From Candidatus Eisenbacteria bacterium RBG_16_71_46 (lineage in GTDB: Bacteria > Eisenbacteria > RBG-16-71-46), in NCBI GenBank assembly GCA_001780165.1, contig MFFQ01000037.1, positions 1 to 64,000 of the forward strand: DNA of 64,000 nt, written 5' to 3'. The position numbers and the translations under genes were made by a program. The first letter of the stretch is position 1. Each line of letters opens with the position of its first letter. Positions 8,942 through 18,305 of the stretch are shown piece after piece. The notes beneath the pieces are model-generated. The model ran no database searches. It was not told the DNA's origin and saw nothing but the letters and a program-made list of their open reading frames with translations.

Positions 8942-10421
8942 CGTCAGCCGCGGACGGCGGAACCGCCGGCCAGGTGAAATGGAAGGCGGCGCCGCGGCCA
9001 TCCGAAACGACGCGGATCGCGCCTCCGTGGCGCACGACGATCTTCCGGACCAACGCCAGGCCGATCCCCGAGCCCTCGAGCCGGTCGCGGGGCCTGAGCT
9101 GCTGGAACATCCCGAAGATCCGTTCCTGGTGGTCGCGCGGGATCCCCGGTCCGTCATCCGCGACGACGAACTCGTAGAAGCCGTCGAGCCGCCGTCCGGA
9201 AACGCTCACCCGGCCATCGCGGCGGTCGTGATGCTTGATGGCGTTGCTGATGAGATTGCGCAGCACCAGCTCGAGCGGCGCGCGCGGCGCCTCGAAGACC
9301 GGGAGCCCGGGCTCGGCGTGGATCCTGAACTCGTCGGGGGGCGCGAGCAGTGTCGCGAGATTTCGCACCAGGCTCGTGGTGTCGACGCGGGTCGGGGCGG
9401 TCGCCGCGTGCTCCGCGCGGTGATACTCCAGCAGATCCCCGATCAGCGTCTCCATGCGCCCAACGCGCTGGCGCAGCAGCGCGAGGTATTCGCGGATCTT
9501 CTCGGTCCCCTCCCCGGGCACCTGCTCCTCGATCCAGTCGGCGAGCTGGCCGATGGTCCGCAAGGGGGCCCGCAGATCGTGCGACGCGGCGTAGACGAAT
9601 TGCTCGAGGTCGGCGTTCGAGCGAGCGAGGGCCTCTGCCTGCCGGACGATCACCTCCTGGGCTTGTCTCTCCTCGGTGAAGTCGCGAGCCACCGCATACA
9701 CCACGTGCGTTCCCGAGAGCGGCGCCGAGCGCCATGCGAGCCAGTGGTAGGAGCCGTCGCGGGCCCGGTAGCGGTTCTTGAAATCCACGACCGGATGTCC
9801 CTGGGCCAGCACCGCGATGGCCTCGAGCGTTCGCGCACGGTCGTCCGGATGCACGAAATCGAGGAACGAGCGGCTCAACAACTCCTCGCGCGAGTAGCCC
9901 AGCACGCGCTCGAAGGCCGGATTGACCTGTTTGAAGTAGCCGTCCGTTCCCGCCACGCACAGCAGATCCAGCGACAGCTCGAAGAGCCGGTCGCGCTCCT
10001 CCTTCAGGTGCTTCTCCGCCGTGACCTGGCGGAAGATCCCGGAGGTCGCGAGCGGCTGCCCGTTCTCGAACCAGGAACGCGCGCTGCCCGACACCTCCAC
10101 GCGGCGTCCGTCCTTGGTGCGAAAGGCGAACTCCAGGTCTCCGAGAGTCTTCCCGCTCATCACCTCCCGCAGGGCGGCCCTGCAGTGGTCGCGACTGTCG
10201 GGATGAACGACGTCGATGACGTCGAGACCCGCGATCTCGGATTCGCCAAAGCCGAGCGTCTCGCGCCAGGCGCGGTTGACGTAGAGCAGGCGCCCCTCCG
10301 GTGACACGCTCTGGATGAGATCGTTCGCGTTCTCGCACAGGTCGCGGAACAGGCCCGGGGCGGCGCCCCCGGGCCACACGCCGGGCACGCTCGGGTCCCG
10401 GACCTTCGATCGTTTCGGCAT
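8919..10421 (-). CDS. PAS domain sensor histidine kinase
   Basis: PAS: LIQSVSPEGRLLYVNRAWRETLGF; HisKA: AASHDLRAPLRTIGQLADWIEE; HATPase: NLISNAIKHHDRRDG...DDGPGIP. Start MPKRSK at 10421. Confidence 0.9.
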   Translation of the reverse strand: MPKRSKVRDPSVPGVWPGGAAPGLFRDLCENANDLIQSVSPEGRLLYVNRAWRETLGFGESEIAGLDVIDVVHPDSRDHCRAALREVMSGKTLGDLEFAFRTKDGRRVEVSGSARSWFENGQPLATSGIFRQVTAEKHLKEERDRLFELSLDLLCVAGTDGYFKQVNPAFERVLGYSREELLSRSFLDFVHPDDRARTLEAIAVLAQGHPVVDFKNRYRARDGSYHWLAWRSAPLSGTHVVYAVARDFTEERQAQEVIVRQAEALARSNADLEQFVYAASHDLRAPLRTIGQLADWIEEQVPGEGTEKIREYLALLRQRVGRMETLIGDLLEYHRAEHAATAPTRVDTTSLVRNLATLLAPPDEFRIHAEPGLPVFEAPRAPLELVLRNLISNAIKHHDRRDGRVSVSGRRLDGFYEFVVADDGPGIPRDHQERIFGMFQQLRPRDRLEGSGIGLALVRKIVVRHGGAIRVVSDGRGAAFHFTWPAVPPSAADDEHDPGR

Positions 10422-10665
10422 GGGGGAATGCTCGCCCATGCGGTCCCGGGGCTCAAGCTCTGTTCTTGCGCGCCCCTTCCCCGCTGGGTGGGGAGGGGCC
10501 CGCATTCCGGGGCTCGCGCGTAGGCCGTGGCTCGACGTGCCGCCCGCGCCGCGGGAGAGCGCAGCGGCCGCCTCGCCGGCACGCGGCGCCACCGTGGTAG
10601 GCTGCGCGGCGATCGAGCGGTCGTGACCTCCGAGCGCACCGGGGATCAGAAGCTGGGAGGGTCGT

Positions 10666-12861
10666 TTGAGAGCCGAACGAAACCGGAGCGGGTCACGAGC
10701 CAGCCGGACAGGTCTCTGGCTTGGCGTAGTCATGGCGCTGTCGGCGAGTGCCTCCGGCGCGACCGCTGCCATCGCTCCCGCGGGAGACGATCGCGTGGCG
10801 ACGGCGACCACGACCCGGCGCGGGGAAGCGCCCGCGGGCTTCGGGGCGGGCGACGCTCCCGCCGGGACCGGCGAGCGCTGGGGGCTCGTACTGTCGGGCG
10901 GAGTGGCGCGCGGATTCGCCCACATCGGAGTGCTGCGGGCGCTCGAGGAGGAGCACCTCCGGCCCGACCTGGTGGTGGGCACCAGCATGGGGGCGATCGT
11001 CGGCGCCCTCTACGCCAGCGGCTACTCGAGCGCCGAGATCGAACGACTCATGCGCGGGATCGACTGGGTCCACCTGCTGTTTCCCCGCATCGACGCCCTG
11101 GCCTGGCGGGGAAACGTCACCCCCCGCCCGCTGCTTCAGCTCGGAGTCGGCCTGCGCGGCGTCCAGCTTCCGTCCGCACCGCTCAGCGATGCGGAGCTGA
11201 ACTACATGCTGTCCGATCTGCTCATCGAAGCCAGCTCAGCCGCGGCGAGCTATGACCGGCTGCCCATCCCCTTCCGGGCGGTCGCGACCGACGTGGCGAC
11301 CGCGGGCACCGTGGTCCTGGGCGACGGACCGATCGCGCGATCCGTGCGCGCCAGCATGAGCATTCCCTTCGTCTTCGCGCCGGTCCGCGCCGCGGGGCGA
11401 TTGCTCGTGGACGGCGGGATGGCCGACAACCTGCCGATGGCTCCGGCACACGAGGCGGGCGCCGGCCGGGTGGTGGCGGTCGACATCGCATCGAGCCTCG
11501 GGCCGCTCGACTCCCTCGCCTCGGGGCCCGCGGCCGCGCTCTACCTCATCCGCCTGCTGACCCAGCGCCACCCGCCGGGCACCCCGCTCCCCTCCGATCT
11601 TCTGCTCCGGCTCGAGCTCAAGGGGTACGGCACCATGGACTACACGGCGCTGGACTCCCTCGTGGCTGCGGGCTACCGCGGCTCGATCGAGGCGATGCGC
11701 GCCTACGCCGACTCGGTCGGCCTCCCCCGCGCCGCGGTCGAGGCGCCGCGCGCGCCGGCGCCCTTGCCGCCGCTCGCCGGCAGCGTCCAGTGGAGCGGGC
11801 TGCGCACGCTCCGTCACGGGATCGCCCGCGCCGCGCTCGGCCGTCTCCCGGTCGGTCCGCTTCGGCCTACCGAGCTACGACCGGCGCTGGGGCGCCTCTA
11901 TCGGTCCGCCCTCTTCGAGAACGCGTGGCCGAGCCTCGAGACCCTGGGGGACTCGACGATTCTGAGCTTCGACGTGCGCGAACTGCCCCGGCGCGAACTG
12001 AGTCTCGCCGCCGCCTACGGCAACGATGACGGGGAACGGACCTACGCCCGCATCGGGCTGCGAGCGCCGTGGATGCCCCCGATCGCCCTCTTCGAGCTGA
12101 CCGGCATCCGGCGCCGCTACGGCCGCGCGGCGCACGCGAACGCGGAACCGCACGCGCTTGGCCGCGGCGGCTCGGGTCCGTTCCTGCGGGCCGAGTATCG
12201 TGAGAGCGAGACCCGGATCTTCCGCAGCGGTCGGCTCACGGCGCTGCCGCGGACGATCCGCCGGGAGATCTTCGCTGGCGCCCAGTTCGAGCTCTTCGCG
12301 CGCCAGATCGGGCAGCTGGGAGTCGGGCTCGCCGGCCTGAGCGAACTGGCCCGTCGCTGGGATGGAGTGGTTCTGGTGTTCCGAACGGAATCGCGGGGGG
12401 CCGAGCACCGGCGATTGCAGGCGGAGTGGATGCCCGGCCCGGATGGCTACTCGCGACTCGATGCCTGGCTGGACGTCTCCCGCAAGCTCGGGCCCTTCAC
12501 GGCGGCTCCCGCGTTGCGGGCGGCGATCGTGGACGGCCATCCCCCCACGGACGTTCTCGCCGGGGTCGGCGGCGCGGGCACGTTGGTCGGCTTGCGCCAG
12601 GACGAGTGGCTGGGCCGCAGAGCCGCCGCCGCGGAGTTCCGGCTTCTGTATGCGAGCGGCCCGTTGCTGACCTTCTCCGCGACCGCCCAGACGGGAGTCG
12701 TCGGGGACGCCGTCGGAGCGCCGGAGATCCGGCCACACCTGCAGCCCGCGGCGGGACTGAGGGCCGAGTTGACCACGCCCATCGGTCCGATTCGGCTGGA
12801 CTGGGGCCTCGCCTCCGGAGGACGCCGCCGTTTCGATGTCATGTTGGGCGATCGCTTCTGA
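10666..12861 (+). CDS. Patatin-like phospholipase with C-terminal BamA/TamA-like (POTRA + beta-barrel) region
   Basis: Signal peptide; WGLVLSGGVARGFAHIGVLRALEE, VGTSMGAIVGALYASGYS (GxSxG), VDGGMADNLP (DGG); repeated beta-rich C-terminal region ending in aromatic F (GDRF). Confidence 0.87.
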   Translation: MRAERNRSGSRASRTGLWLGVVMALSASASGATAAIAPAGDDRVATATTTRRGEAPAGFGAGDAPAGTGERWGLVLSGGVARGFAHIGVLRALEEEHLRPDLVVGTSMGAIVGALYASGYSSAEIERLMRGIDWVHLLFPRIDALAWRGNVTPRPLLQLGVGLRGVQLPSAPLSDAELNYMLSDLLIEASSAAASYDRLPIPFRAVATDVATAGTVVLGDGPIARSVRASMSIPFVFAPVRAAGRLLVDGGMADNLPMAPAHEAGAGRVVAVDIASSLGPLDSLASGPAAALYLIRLLTQRHPPGTPLPSDLLLRLELKGYGTMDYTALDSLVAAGYRGSIEAMRAYADSVGLPRAAVEAPRAPAPLPPLAGSVQWSGLRTLRHGIARAALGRLPVGPLRPTELRPALGRLYRSALFENAWPSLETLGDSTILSFDVRELPRRELSLAAAYGNDDGERTYARIGLRAPWMPPIALFELTGIRRRYGRAAHANAEPHALGRGGSGPFLRAEYRESETRIFRSGRLTALPRTIRREIFAGAQFELFARQIGQLGVGLAGLSELARRWDGVVLVFRTESRGAEHRRLQAEWMPGPDGYSRLDAWLDVSRKLGPFTAAPALRAAIVDGHPPTDVLAGVGGAGTLVGLRQDEWLGRRAAAAEFRLLYASGPLLTFSATAQTGVVGDAVGAPEIRPHLQPAAGLRAELTTPIGPIRLDWGLASGGRRRFDVMLGDRF

Positions 12862-12879
12862 GCGCGGGCGCGCCGGAAA

Positions 12880-12929
12880 CACGACGTCCGGCGACGGTGC
12901 TCGACGCCGCACCGTCGCCGTTCGTCGTG
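12880..12929. terminator. Bidirectional terminator-like hairpin between convergent genes
   Basis: CACGACGTCCGGCGACGGTGC - tcgacgcc - GCACCGTCGCCGTTCGTCGTG; 21-bp arms with two mismatches, between convergent genes ending at 12861 and 12974. Confidence 0.7.
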
Positions 12930-12973
12930 CTGCGGGACCGGGCCCGCTGGAACTTCGGCCACGCGTCCGCCCC

Positions 12974-13626
12974 CTACGAGCCTGGAGGGGCCTCCGGCAG
13001 CGCCGGGGGAGCATCCTGCTGGATCTTCAGGAAGACCCACACGCGCCGCCACTTGTTCGCTTCGGTCCTGGCGGTCACCGAGAGCCCGAGCCTGTCGCGG
13101 GACGCCCCGAGTGGGACGCGATAGAAGCCGCGCCAGACTCCCGAAGCCGAATCGAGAGCCAGCGCCTGCCTCTGCCCGATGCCGTCCCAGACCACCACCT
13201 CGGCGACATCGGACGTGCCCCGCACGGTGAACTCCACCGTCGCTCCCGGCGCCACCAGCGTGTCCGAAGCCGAGACCACGATCTCGGGGGGCAGGGATTC
13301 GGCCGAGAGCGCCGCATCGCCACGCTGCGGCAGCTCGGTCTGCGGCCGCACCGGCTCGGGCGCGGACGGTACGCTTTCCTGGGTGGTGCTGACGACCGCC
13401 GCCGGCGTGGCGTCCACGCTACGAGCCGTGCGCTCGGCGCTCTGCCGGCCGCAGCCGAAAGCGAGCAGGGCCGCCACGATCGGCGCGATGAGGACCGCGC
13501 CGCGAGATCCGTGGAGCTCCGGCGGGCGCCGGTTGGCCACCTGCCGGTCCTGCACTTCGTGGGTGATCTTCGACCGCCCCGCAAGTCCTGGGGCGCTCGA
13601 CCGTGTGACTCCGTGCCTGCGCATCA
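12974..13626 (-). CDS. Hypothetical (lipo)protein
   Basis: AVLIAPIVAALLAFGCGRQ lipobox-like; EIVVSASDTLVAPGATVEFTVRGTSDVAEVVVWD. Start codon uncertain. Confidence 0.6.
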
Positions 13627-14012
13627 TGCCCTTCTCCCATCCGGCCGAGAGGATTGCGTTCCATGGCCGCACGCCGGGAGCGGTCACGGACGGCTCGAGG
13701 CGAAATTCGGTCGACCCGCGCCGAGATCGGGATGGCGAATGTCCTCTGCTCCGCCTTCCCGCACGCAACCCCATCTCAAGCCTCGTGCCGATGCCGCAGC
13801 TGCTTGCAAAAACAGCACTTGCGTATTCCGGGCATCTCGGAGCCGCGGTCTTTCGTGTCAGCCTTGACACGGGCTCGGGCACGCCCCACGCTGATGGGCG
13901 AGCGCAAGCCGATGTCCCGCAACTCGTCCAGCGGGATGTTTCTCAACGGACACGCCGTGGGGTCGAGGAGACACGCTGATCGCTACCGGCCTATCCCGTC
14001 GCGCCGCCTGCC

Positions 14013-15170
14013 GTGATTGAGCCCGCGCGCGCCCGCGCGTACCAGGCGGCGCTGCTGCTGTTCCTCGCCTGTCTGCCCGGCACGGCGGTCGCCGAACTTC
14101 GCGAGGTGCGCGCGAAGGTCGTCTGGGTCGGGGACGACCATGTCTACATCGCCTTCCCCGGCGATTCGACGGCCGTGAGGGCGGAAGACCGCCTCACCTT
14201 CGTCCACCGCGGCAAGCCGATCGCCACGGGAGAAGTCGCCGCCGTCCACGCCGGTGAGCTGGCCGTGGCGACTCTGACGTCGGGCTCGCTGCGGAAGATC
14301 AAGCGGCTGGATCGTCTCCGGATCCGGAGCGAGCGGCGCGCGTTGCGGCCACTTCGCCTGCTGCGCGTGGGCTACCCGTCTCGCCAGAGACCCGGGCTTC
14401 TCTTTTCGTGCGAACGGATGGCCGTGCGGCATGGGTTCTTGCGCGAGACGGGCGGCGCCCTCGTGCCACTCGGAGACGCCTACGGCGTGGTGCGCGATTC
14501 GCTCGCGGCGGACCGGAGCCCATGGCCCGACACGCTGCTGGTCCGGCTGTTCGACGAGGCCACGGACGAGGAGATCGCTCTCGAGCGCGGCGAGCTGGAC
14601 GCCGGCGTGTTCTGGCCGGGGGAACTCTCGCCTCATCTGCGCGACGATCCGCGCTGGCGGAACGATCTGTATGGCCTCTGGGCCTCGGGCTTGGTCGCGG
14701 CCATTTGGGACGGTTCCGAATCGCCCGGCGACTCGACCACCGCCCTCCGCCCGCAGCGTCCCGACCTGGCCGCACTCAACCGGCTGCTGTTCCGCGGCGA
14801 CCTGACGCCCTGGAGCGTCGCGGAGCGTGCGGCGTCCGACTCCCTCTCGGTCCCCGAGGAGACGCCGGTTTGGCCGGACTCCGCACGCTATGCGGTGGAT
14901 CCGCGGATGCCCGGGCACGACGCGCTCGAGCGATTCCTCAATCGGCGCACGGCCCCCGACGCACCGCTCGTCCGGCTCCTCTATCTCGAGGTCCCGGTTC
15001 GCGAGCCGGTCGCGCTGCGCAGGGCTCTCGGCGACCGGGGCGCCACGCCGCTCTTCGCCCTGCGCTGTCCGGTCGTCTGCCGGCCCGAGCTGCGCCCCTA
15101 TCTCGAGGCGATCGGCCCCGACGCTCTCGTGGACCTGCACGACTGCTCGCCGGGGGAGGGCCGGCGGTGA
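14013..15170 (+). CDS. Hypothetical periplasmic protein, possibly substrate-binding-like, cotranscribed with a histidine kinase
   Basis: Signal peptide (ALLLFLACLPGTAVAE); 4-nt GTGA overlap with the kinase gene. Confidence 0.6.
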   Translation: MIEPARARAYQAALLLFLACLPGTAVAELREVRAKVVWVGDDHVYIAFPGDSTAVRAEDRLTFVHRGKPIATGEVAAVHAGELAVATLTSGSLRKIKRLDRLRIRSERRALRPLRLLRVGYPSRQRPGLLFSCERMAVRHGFLRETGGALVPLGDAYGVVRDSLAADRSPWPDTLLVRLFDEATDEEIALERGELDAGVFWPGELSPHLRDDPRWRNDLYGLWASGLVAAIWDGSESPGDSTTALRPQRPDLAALNRLLFRGDLTPWSVAERAASDSLSVPEETPVWPDSARYAVDPRMPGHDALERFLNRRTAPDAPLVRLLYLEVPVREPVALRRALGDRGATPLFALRCPVVCRPELRPYLEAIGPDALVDLHDCSPGEGRR

Positions 15171-16885
15171 GGTCCCTGCGATCCCGGCTGATCCTGGGAT
15201 TCTCCCTCGTTGCGGTCGTCCCACTCGCCCTGGCGATGATCCTGCTCGCCCAGCGGGTGCAGTCCACGGTGAGGAAGCAGGCGGCCGAGCGGCTGTCTGC
15301 CGCCCTCGGGATGCTGCAGGTGGAGCTTCGCTCGGACGGCGAGCGGACGCACCAGAAGCTCGAGATCCTGGTCAGGGACCCGGCGCTCAAGCGACTCTAT
15401 CTGCTGCGGCCCGCGGGTGGCCGGGATCTCTCCGACTACCTGGTCGAGAAGCGAATCCTGCTCGGGCTGGATTTTCTCGACGTCGCCGATCCGAGCGGCA
15501 TCGTGATCGCCGATGCCTCCTTCCCCTCACCCGATCCGTCCGGCGCGGCCGGAGGCGTGCCGGGCCTCGGCACGACCCACGACCGCGTGATGGATGGCCC
15601 GCGGATCGAGAGCCTGGATGGCCGACCCGCGATGGCCTTGGCCGCGGGCGCGCCGATCCGCTATCAGGGCGACACGGTCGCGGTAGTGCGCGGGGGCCTC
15701 TTGCTCGATGCCGCGTTTCTGGCGCGCTTGAAGCGGACCAGCGGCATGGAACTGGTGGTGCGCGACGCGGGCGGCCGCGTCGTCGCCACGACCCTCGCGG
15801 CGGGCGTCGAACCCGCCCTCCCGCTCGGCGATGAGGCCGCGCGCGTCGAGCTGGGCGGCCAATCCTACCTGAGCCAGAGCTTCCCGCTCGCGGCGGGGCC
15901 CGGATCCCAGCCCCGGATCGCCGGGCTCGTGTCCACCGCCTCGGCCGATCAGACCATCGTCGCGCTCCGGGTGACGTCTCTACTTCTGGGCCTGCTGGGC
16001 CTCGGGATCGCGATCGTCCTCGGCGTGATCTGGTCCCTGCAGATCTCGCGACCGGTCGAGCAGCTGGCCGTCTTTTCGCAGAAGATCGCCCACGGCCAGT
16101 GGGATGAGCCGCTGACATTGCGCAGTGTGCGCGAGCTGGAGACGCTGGTGTCGGCCTTCGAACGCATGCGCGGGGATCTGGCCACCTACCGCGAGAAGCT
16201 GGTCCTGAGCGAGCGCCAGGCGGCGTGGAGCCAAATGGCCCGCACGGTGGCGCACGAGATCAAGAATCCGCTGACGCCGATCGCGGTCTCGGTGGCGGAC
16301 CTCAAGCGCAGCTTCGATCAGCAGCGCCCCGACTTCAGCGAGATCCTGGATCAGGCGGTGCGGACCGTCTCGCAGGAAGTCGAGACCCTCAAGCACCTGC
16401 TCCAGGAGTTCTCCGATTTCGCCCGCTTTCCCCGGCCGCAGTTCGCGACGTGCCGTCTGTCCGATCTCCTGGCCGATCTCGGCACGCTCTACGCCGGGGA
16501 CATCGCCGGCGGCCGCGTCATCCTCGCCGCCGGCGGCGACGACCCGGTTTTCACCGCCGATCGCGGGCAGCTGCGACAGGCGCTGGTCAACCTGATCCAG
16601 AACGGCCTCGAAGCGGTCGCGGGCTCGGGGCGCGTCACGGTCTCGGCGGGGGTCGAGGGCCAGGCGCTGGAGATCGCGGTCGCCGACACCGGCCCGGGGC
16701 TGACCGCCGAGGAGCGGGTTCATCTGTTCGTCCCGGACTTCACGACCAAGCCCACGGGCAGCGGGCTGGGACTGACCATCGTCGAGCGGATCGTGGGCGA
16801 CCACCAGGGCACGATCGCGGTGGTCAGCGCGCCAGGACGCGGAACCACGTTTCGCCTGCGGCTACCGCTGCGGCGGGAGAATTAG
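15167..16885 (+). CDS. NtrY-like HAMP sensor histidine kinase
   Basis: GTG start; MARTVAHEIKNPLTPIAVSVADLKRSFDQ; VNLIQNGLEAV; ADTGPGL; GSGLGLTIVERIV. Confidence 0.9.
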   Translation: MRSLRSRLILGFSLVAVVPLALAMILLAQRVQSTVRKQAAERLSAALGMLQVELRSDGERTHQKLEILVRDPALKRLYLLRPAGGRDLSDYLVEKRILLGLDFLDVADPSGIVIADASFPSPDPSGAAGGVPGLGTTHDRVMDGPRIESLDGRPAMALAAGAPIRYQGDTVAVVRGGLLLDAAFLARLKRTSGMELVVRDAGGRVVATTLAAGVEPALPLGDEAARVELGGQSYLSQSFPLAAGPGSQPRIAGLVSTASADQTIVALRVTSLLLGLLGLGIAIVLGVIWSLQISRPVEQLAVFSQKIAHGQWDEPLTLRSVRELETLVSAFERMRGDLATYREKLVLSERQAAWSQMARTVAHEIKNPLTPIAVSVADLKRSFDQQRPDFSEILDQAVRTVSQEVETLKHLLQEFSDFARFPRPQFATCRLSDLLADLGTLYAGDIAGGRVILAAGGDDPVFTADRGQLRQALVNLIQNGLEAVAGSGRVTVSAGVEGQALEIAVADTGPGLTAEERVHLFVPDFTTKPTGSGLGLTIVERIVGDHQGTIAVVSAPGRGTTFRLRLPLRREN

Positions 16886-16887
16886 CC

Positions 16888-18231
16888 ATGTCCTCCATCC
16901 TGATCGTCGACGACGAAGCCAACGTCCTGAGCAGTCTCCGGGGCGCCCTGGGCCGCGAGGGCTACCAGGTGGATTGCGCGGCGAGCGTCGCCGAGGGCCG
17001 GGCGATGCTCCGGGAGGCGTATGACATCGTCCTGCTGGACGTGTGGTTCCGGGAGGGCAGCGGGCTGGAGCTGCTGGCGGAAATCACCGCCGGCGCGCCG
17101 GAAACCGGGGTGATCATGATGTCCGGCCACGCGACGATCGAGACCGCGGTGCGCGCGACCAAGCTCGGGGCGTTTGATTTTCTGGAAAAGCCGATCGTCC
17201 TGGAACGCCTTCTCGTATTGCTGCGCAATGCCTCCGACTCGCTCTCCCTGCGCGCCGAGAACCGCCGCCTCCAACCCGCTTGGGCTTTGCCGATCGTGGG
17301 CCGCTCCCTCGCCGTGCGGCGCGTGCTCGAGGAGATCCAGCTTGCCGGGCCGACCTCCGCGCGGGTGCTGATCCAGGGCGAGCACGGCACCGGGAAAGAG
17401 CTCGTGGCGCGGGCGCTGCATGCGTCGAGCCCGCGGCGGGAACGGCCCTTCGTCGCGGTGAACTGTTCGGCCATCCCGGAAACGCTGATCGAATCGGAGC
17501 TATTCGGGCACGAGCGTGGCGCGTTCACCGGCGCCACGCAGGCACGGCGCGGCCGATTCGAGGAGGCCGACGGTGGCACCCTGTTTCTCGACGAGGTGGG
17601 TGACCTGAGTCCCCCGGCGCAGACCAAGCTGCTGCGGGTGCTCCAGGAGGGCGAGATGTCGCGGGTCGGAGGCAATCGGGCGATCCGGGTCGACGTGCGC
17701 GTCGTCGCGGCGACCAATCGCGACCTGGCCGTGGCAATCCAGTCGAACGGCTTTCGGGAGGACCTCTATTTCCGCCTGGCGGTGATCCCGATCACCGTCC
17801 CGCCGTTGCGGGAGCGCGCCGAGGACATTCCCCTCCTCGTCGAGCACTTCGCGGCCCAGCTGGCGAAGGAAACCACCGGTAGGCCCAGGGTGTTTTCGCC
17901 GGGCGCCCTGGAACGGCTCCGCCGCTACTCCTTTCCCGGGAACATCCGCGAGCTGCGGAACCTCGTCGAGCGGCTGGTCATCATGACGCCCGGCCCGGGG
18001 ATCGAGGCCGAGCACCTCGACACGGTGATTCCCCGAACGCAATTCCCCGCCGAGGGACGCACGCGCTTGAGCGATGCGGTGCGGGAATTCGAAAGGCGCC
18101 AGATCGAAGCGGCCCTGCTCGCCGAAGGCGGGAGCATGACGCGGGCGGCGGCGCGGTTGGGCCTGGAGCGAAGCCACCTCTACAAGAAGATGCGGGCGCT
18201 GGGCTGGACCGAGGAGGGATGGAAGGCGTGA
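16888..18231 (+). CDS. Sigma-54-dependent NtrC-family response regulator
   Basis: Receiver SSILIVDDEANVLSSL; GEHGTGKELVARALH; GAFTGA; ELFGHERGAFTGA; C-terminal Fis HTH MTRAAARLGLERSHLYKKMRALG. Confidence 0.95.
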   Translation: MSSILIVDDEANVLSSLRGALGREGYQVDCAASVAEGRAMLREAYDIVLLDVWFREGSGLELLAEITAGAPETGVIMMSGHATIETAVRATKLGAFDFLEKPIVLERLLVLLRNASDSLSLRAENRRLQPAWALPIVGRSLAVRRVLEEIQLAGPTSARVLIQGEHGTGKELVARALHASSPRRERPFVAVNCSAIPETLIESELFGHERGAFTGATQARRGRFEEADGGTLFLDEVGDLSPPAQTKLLRVLQEGEMSRVGGNRAIRVDVRVVAATNRDLAVAIQSNGFREDLYFRLAVIPITVPPLRERAEDIPLLVEHFAAQLAKETTGRPRVFSPGALERLRRYSFPGNIRELRNLVERLVIMTPGPGIEAEHLDTVIPRTQFPAEGRTRLSDAVREFERRQIEAALLAEGGSMTRAAARLGLERSHLYKKMRALGWTEEGWKA

Positions 18232-18305
18232 AGCGCGAGGGCCAAGCAGGTGACGGCGGGGCGCGTCGCGCCCCGCGGCGTGGCCCGTGATAGCCTGATC
18301 GCGTC

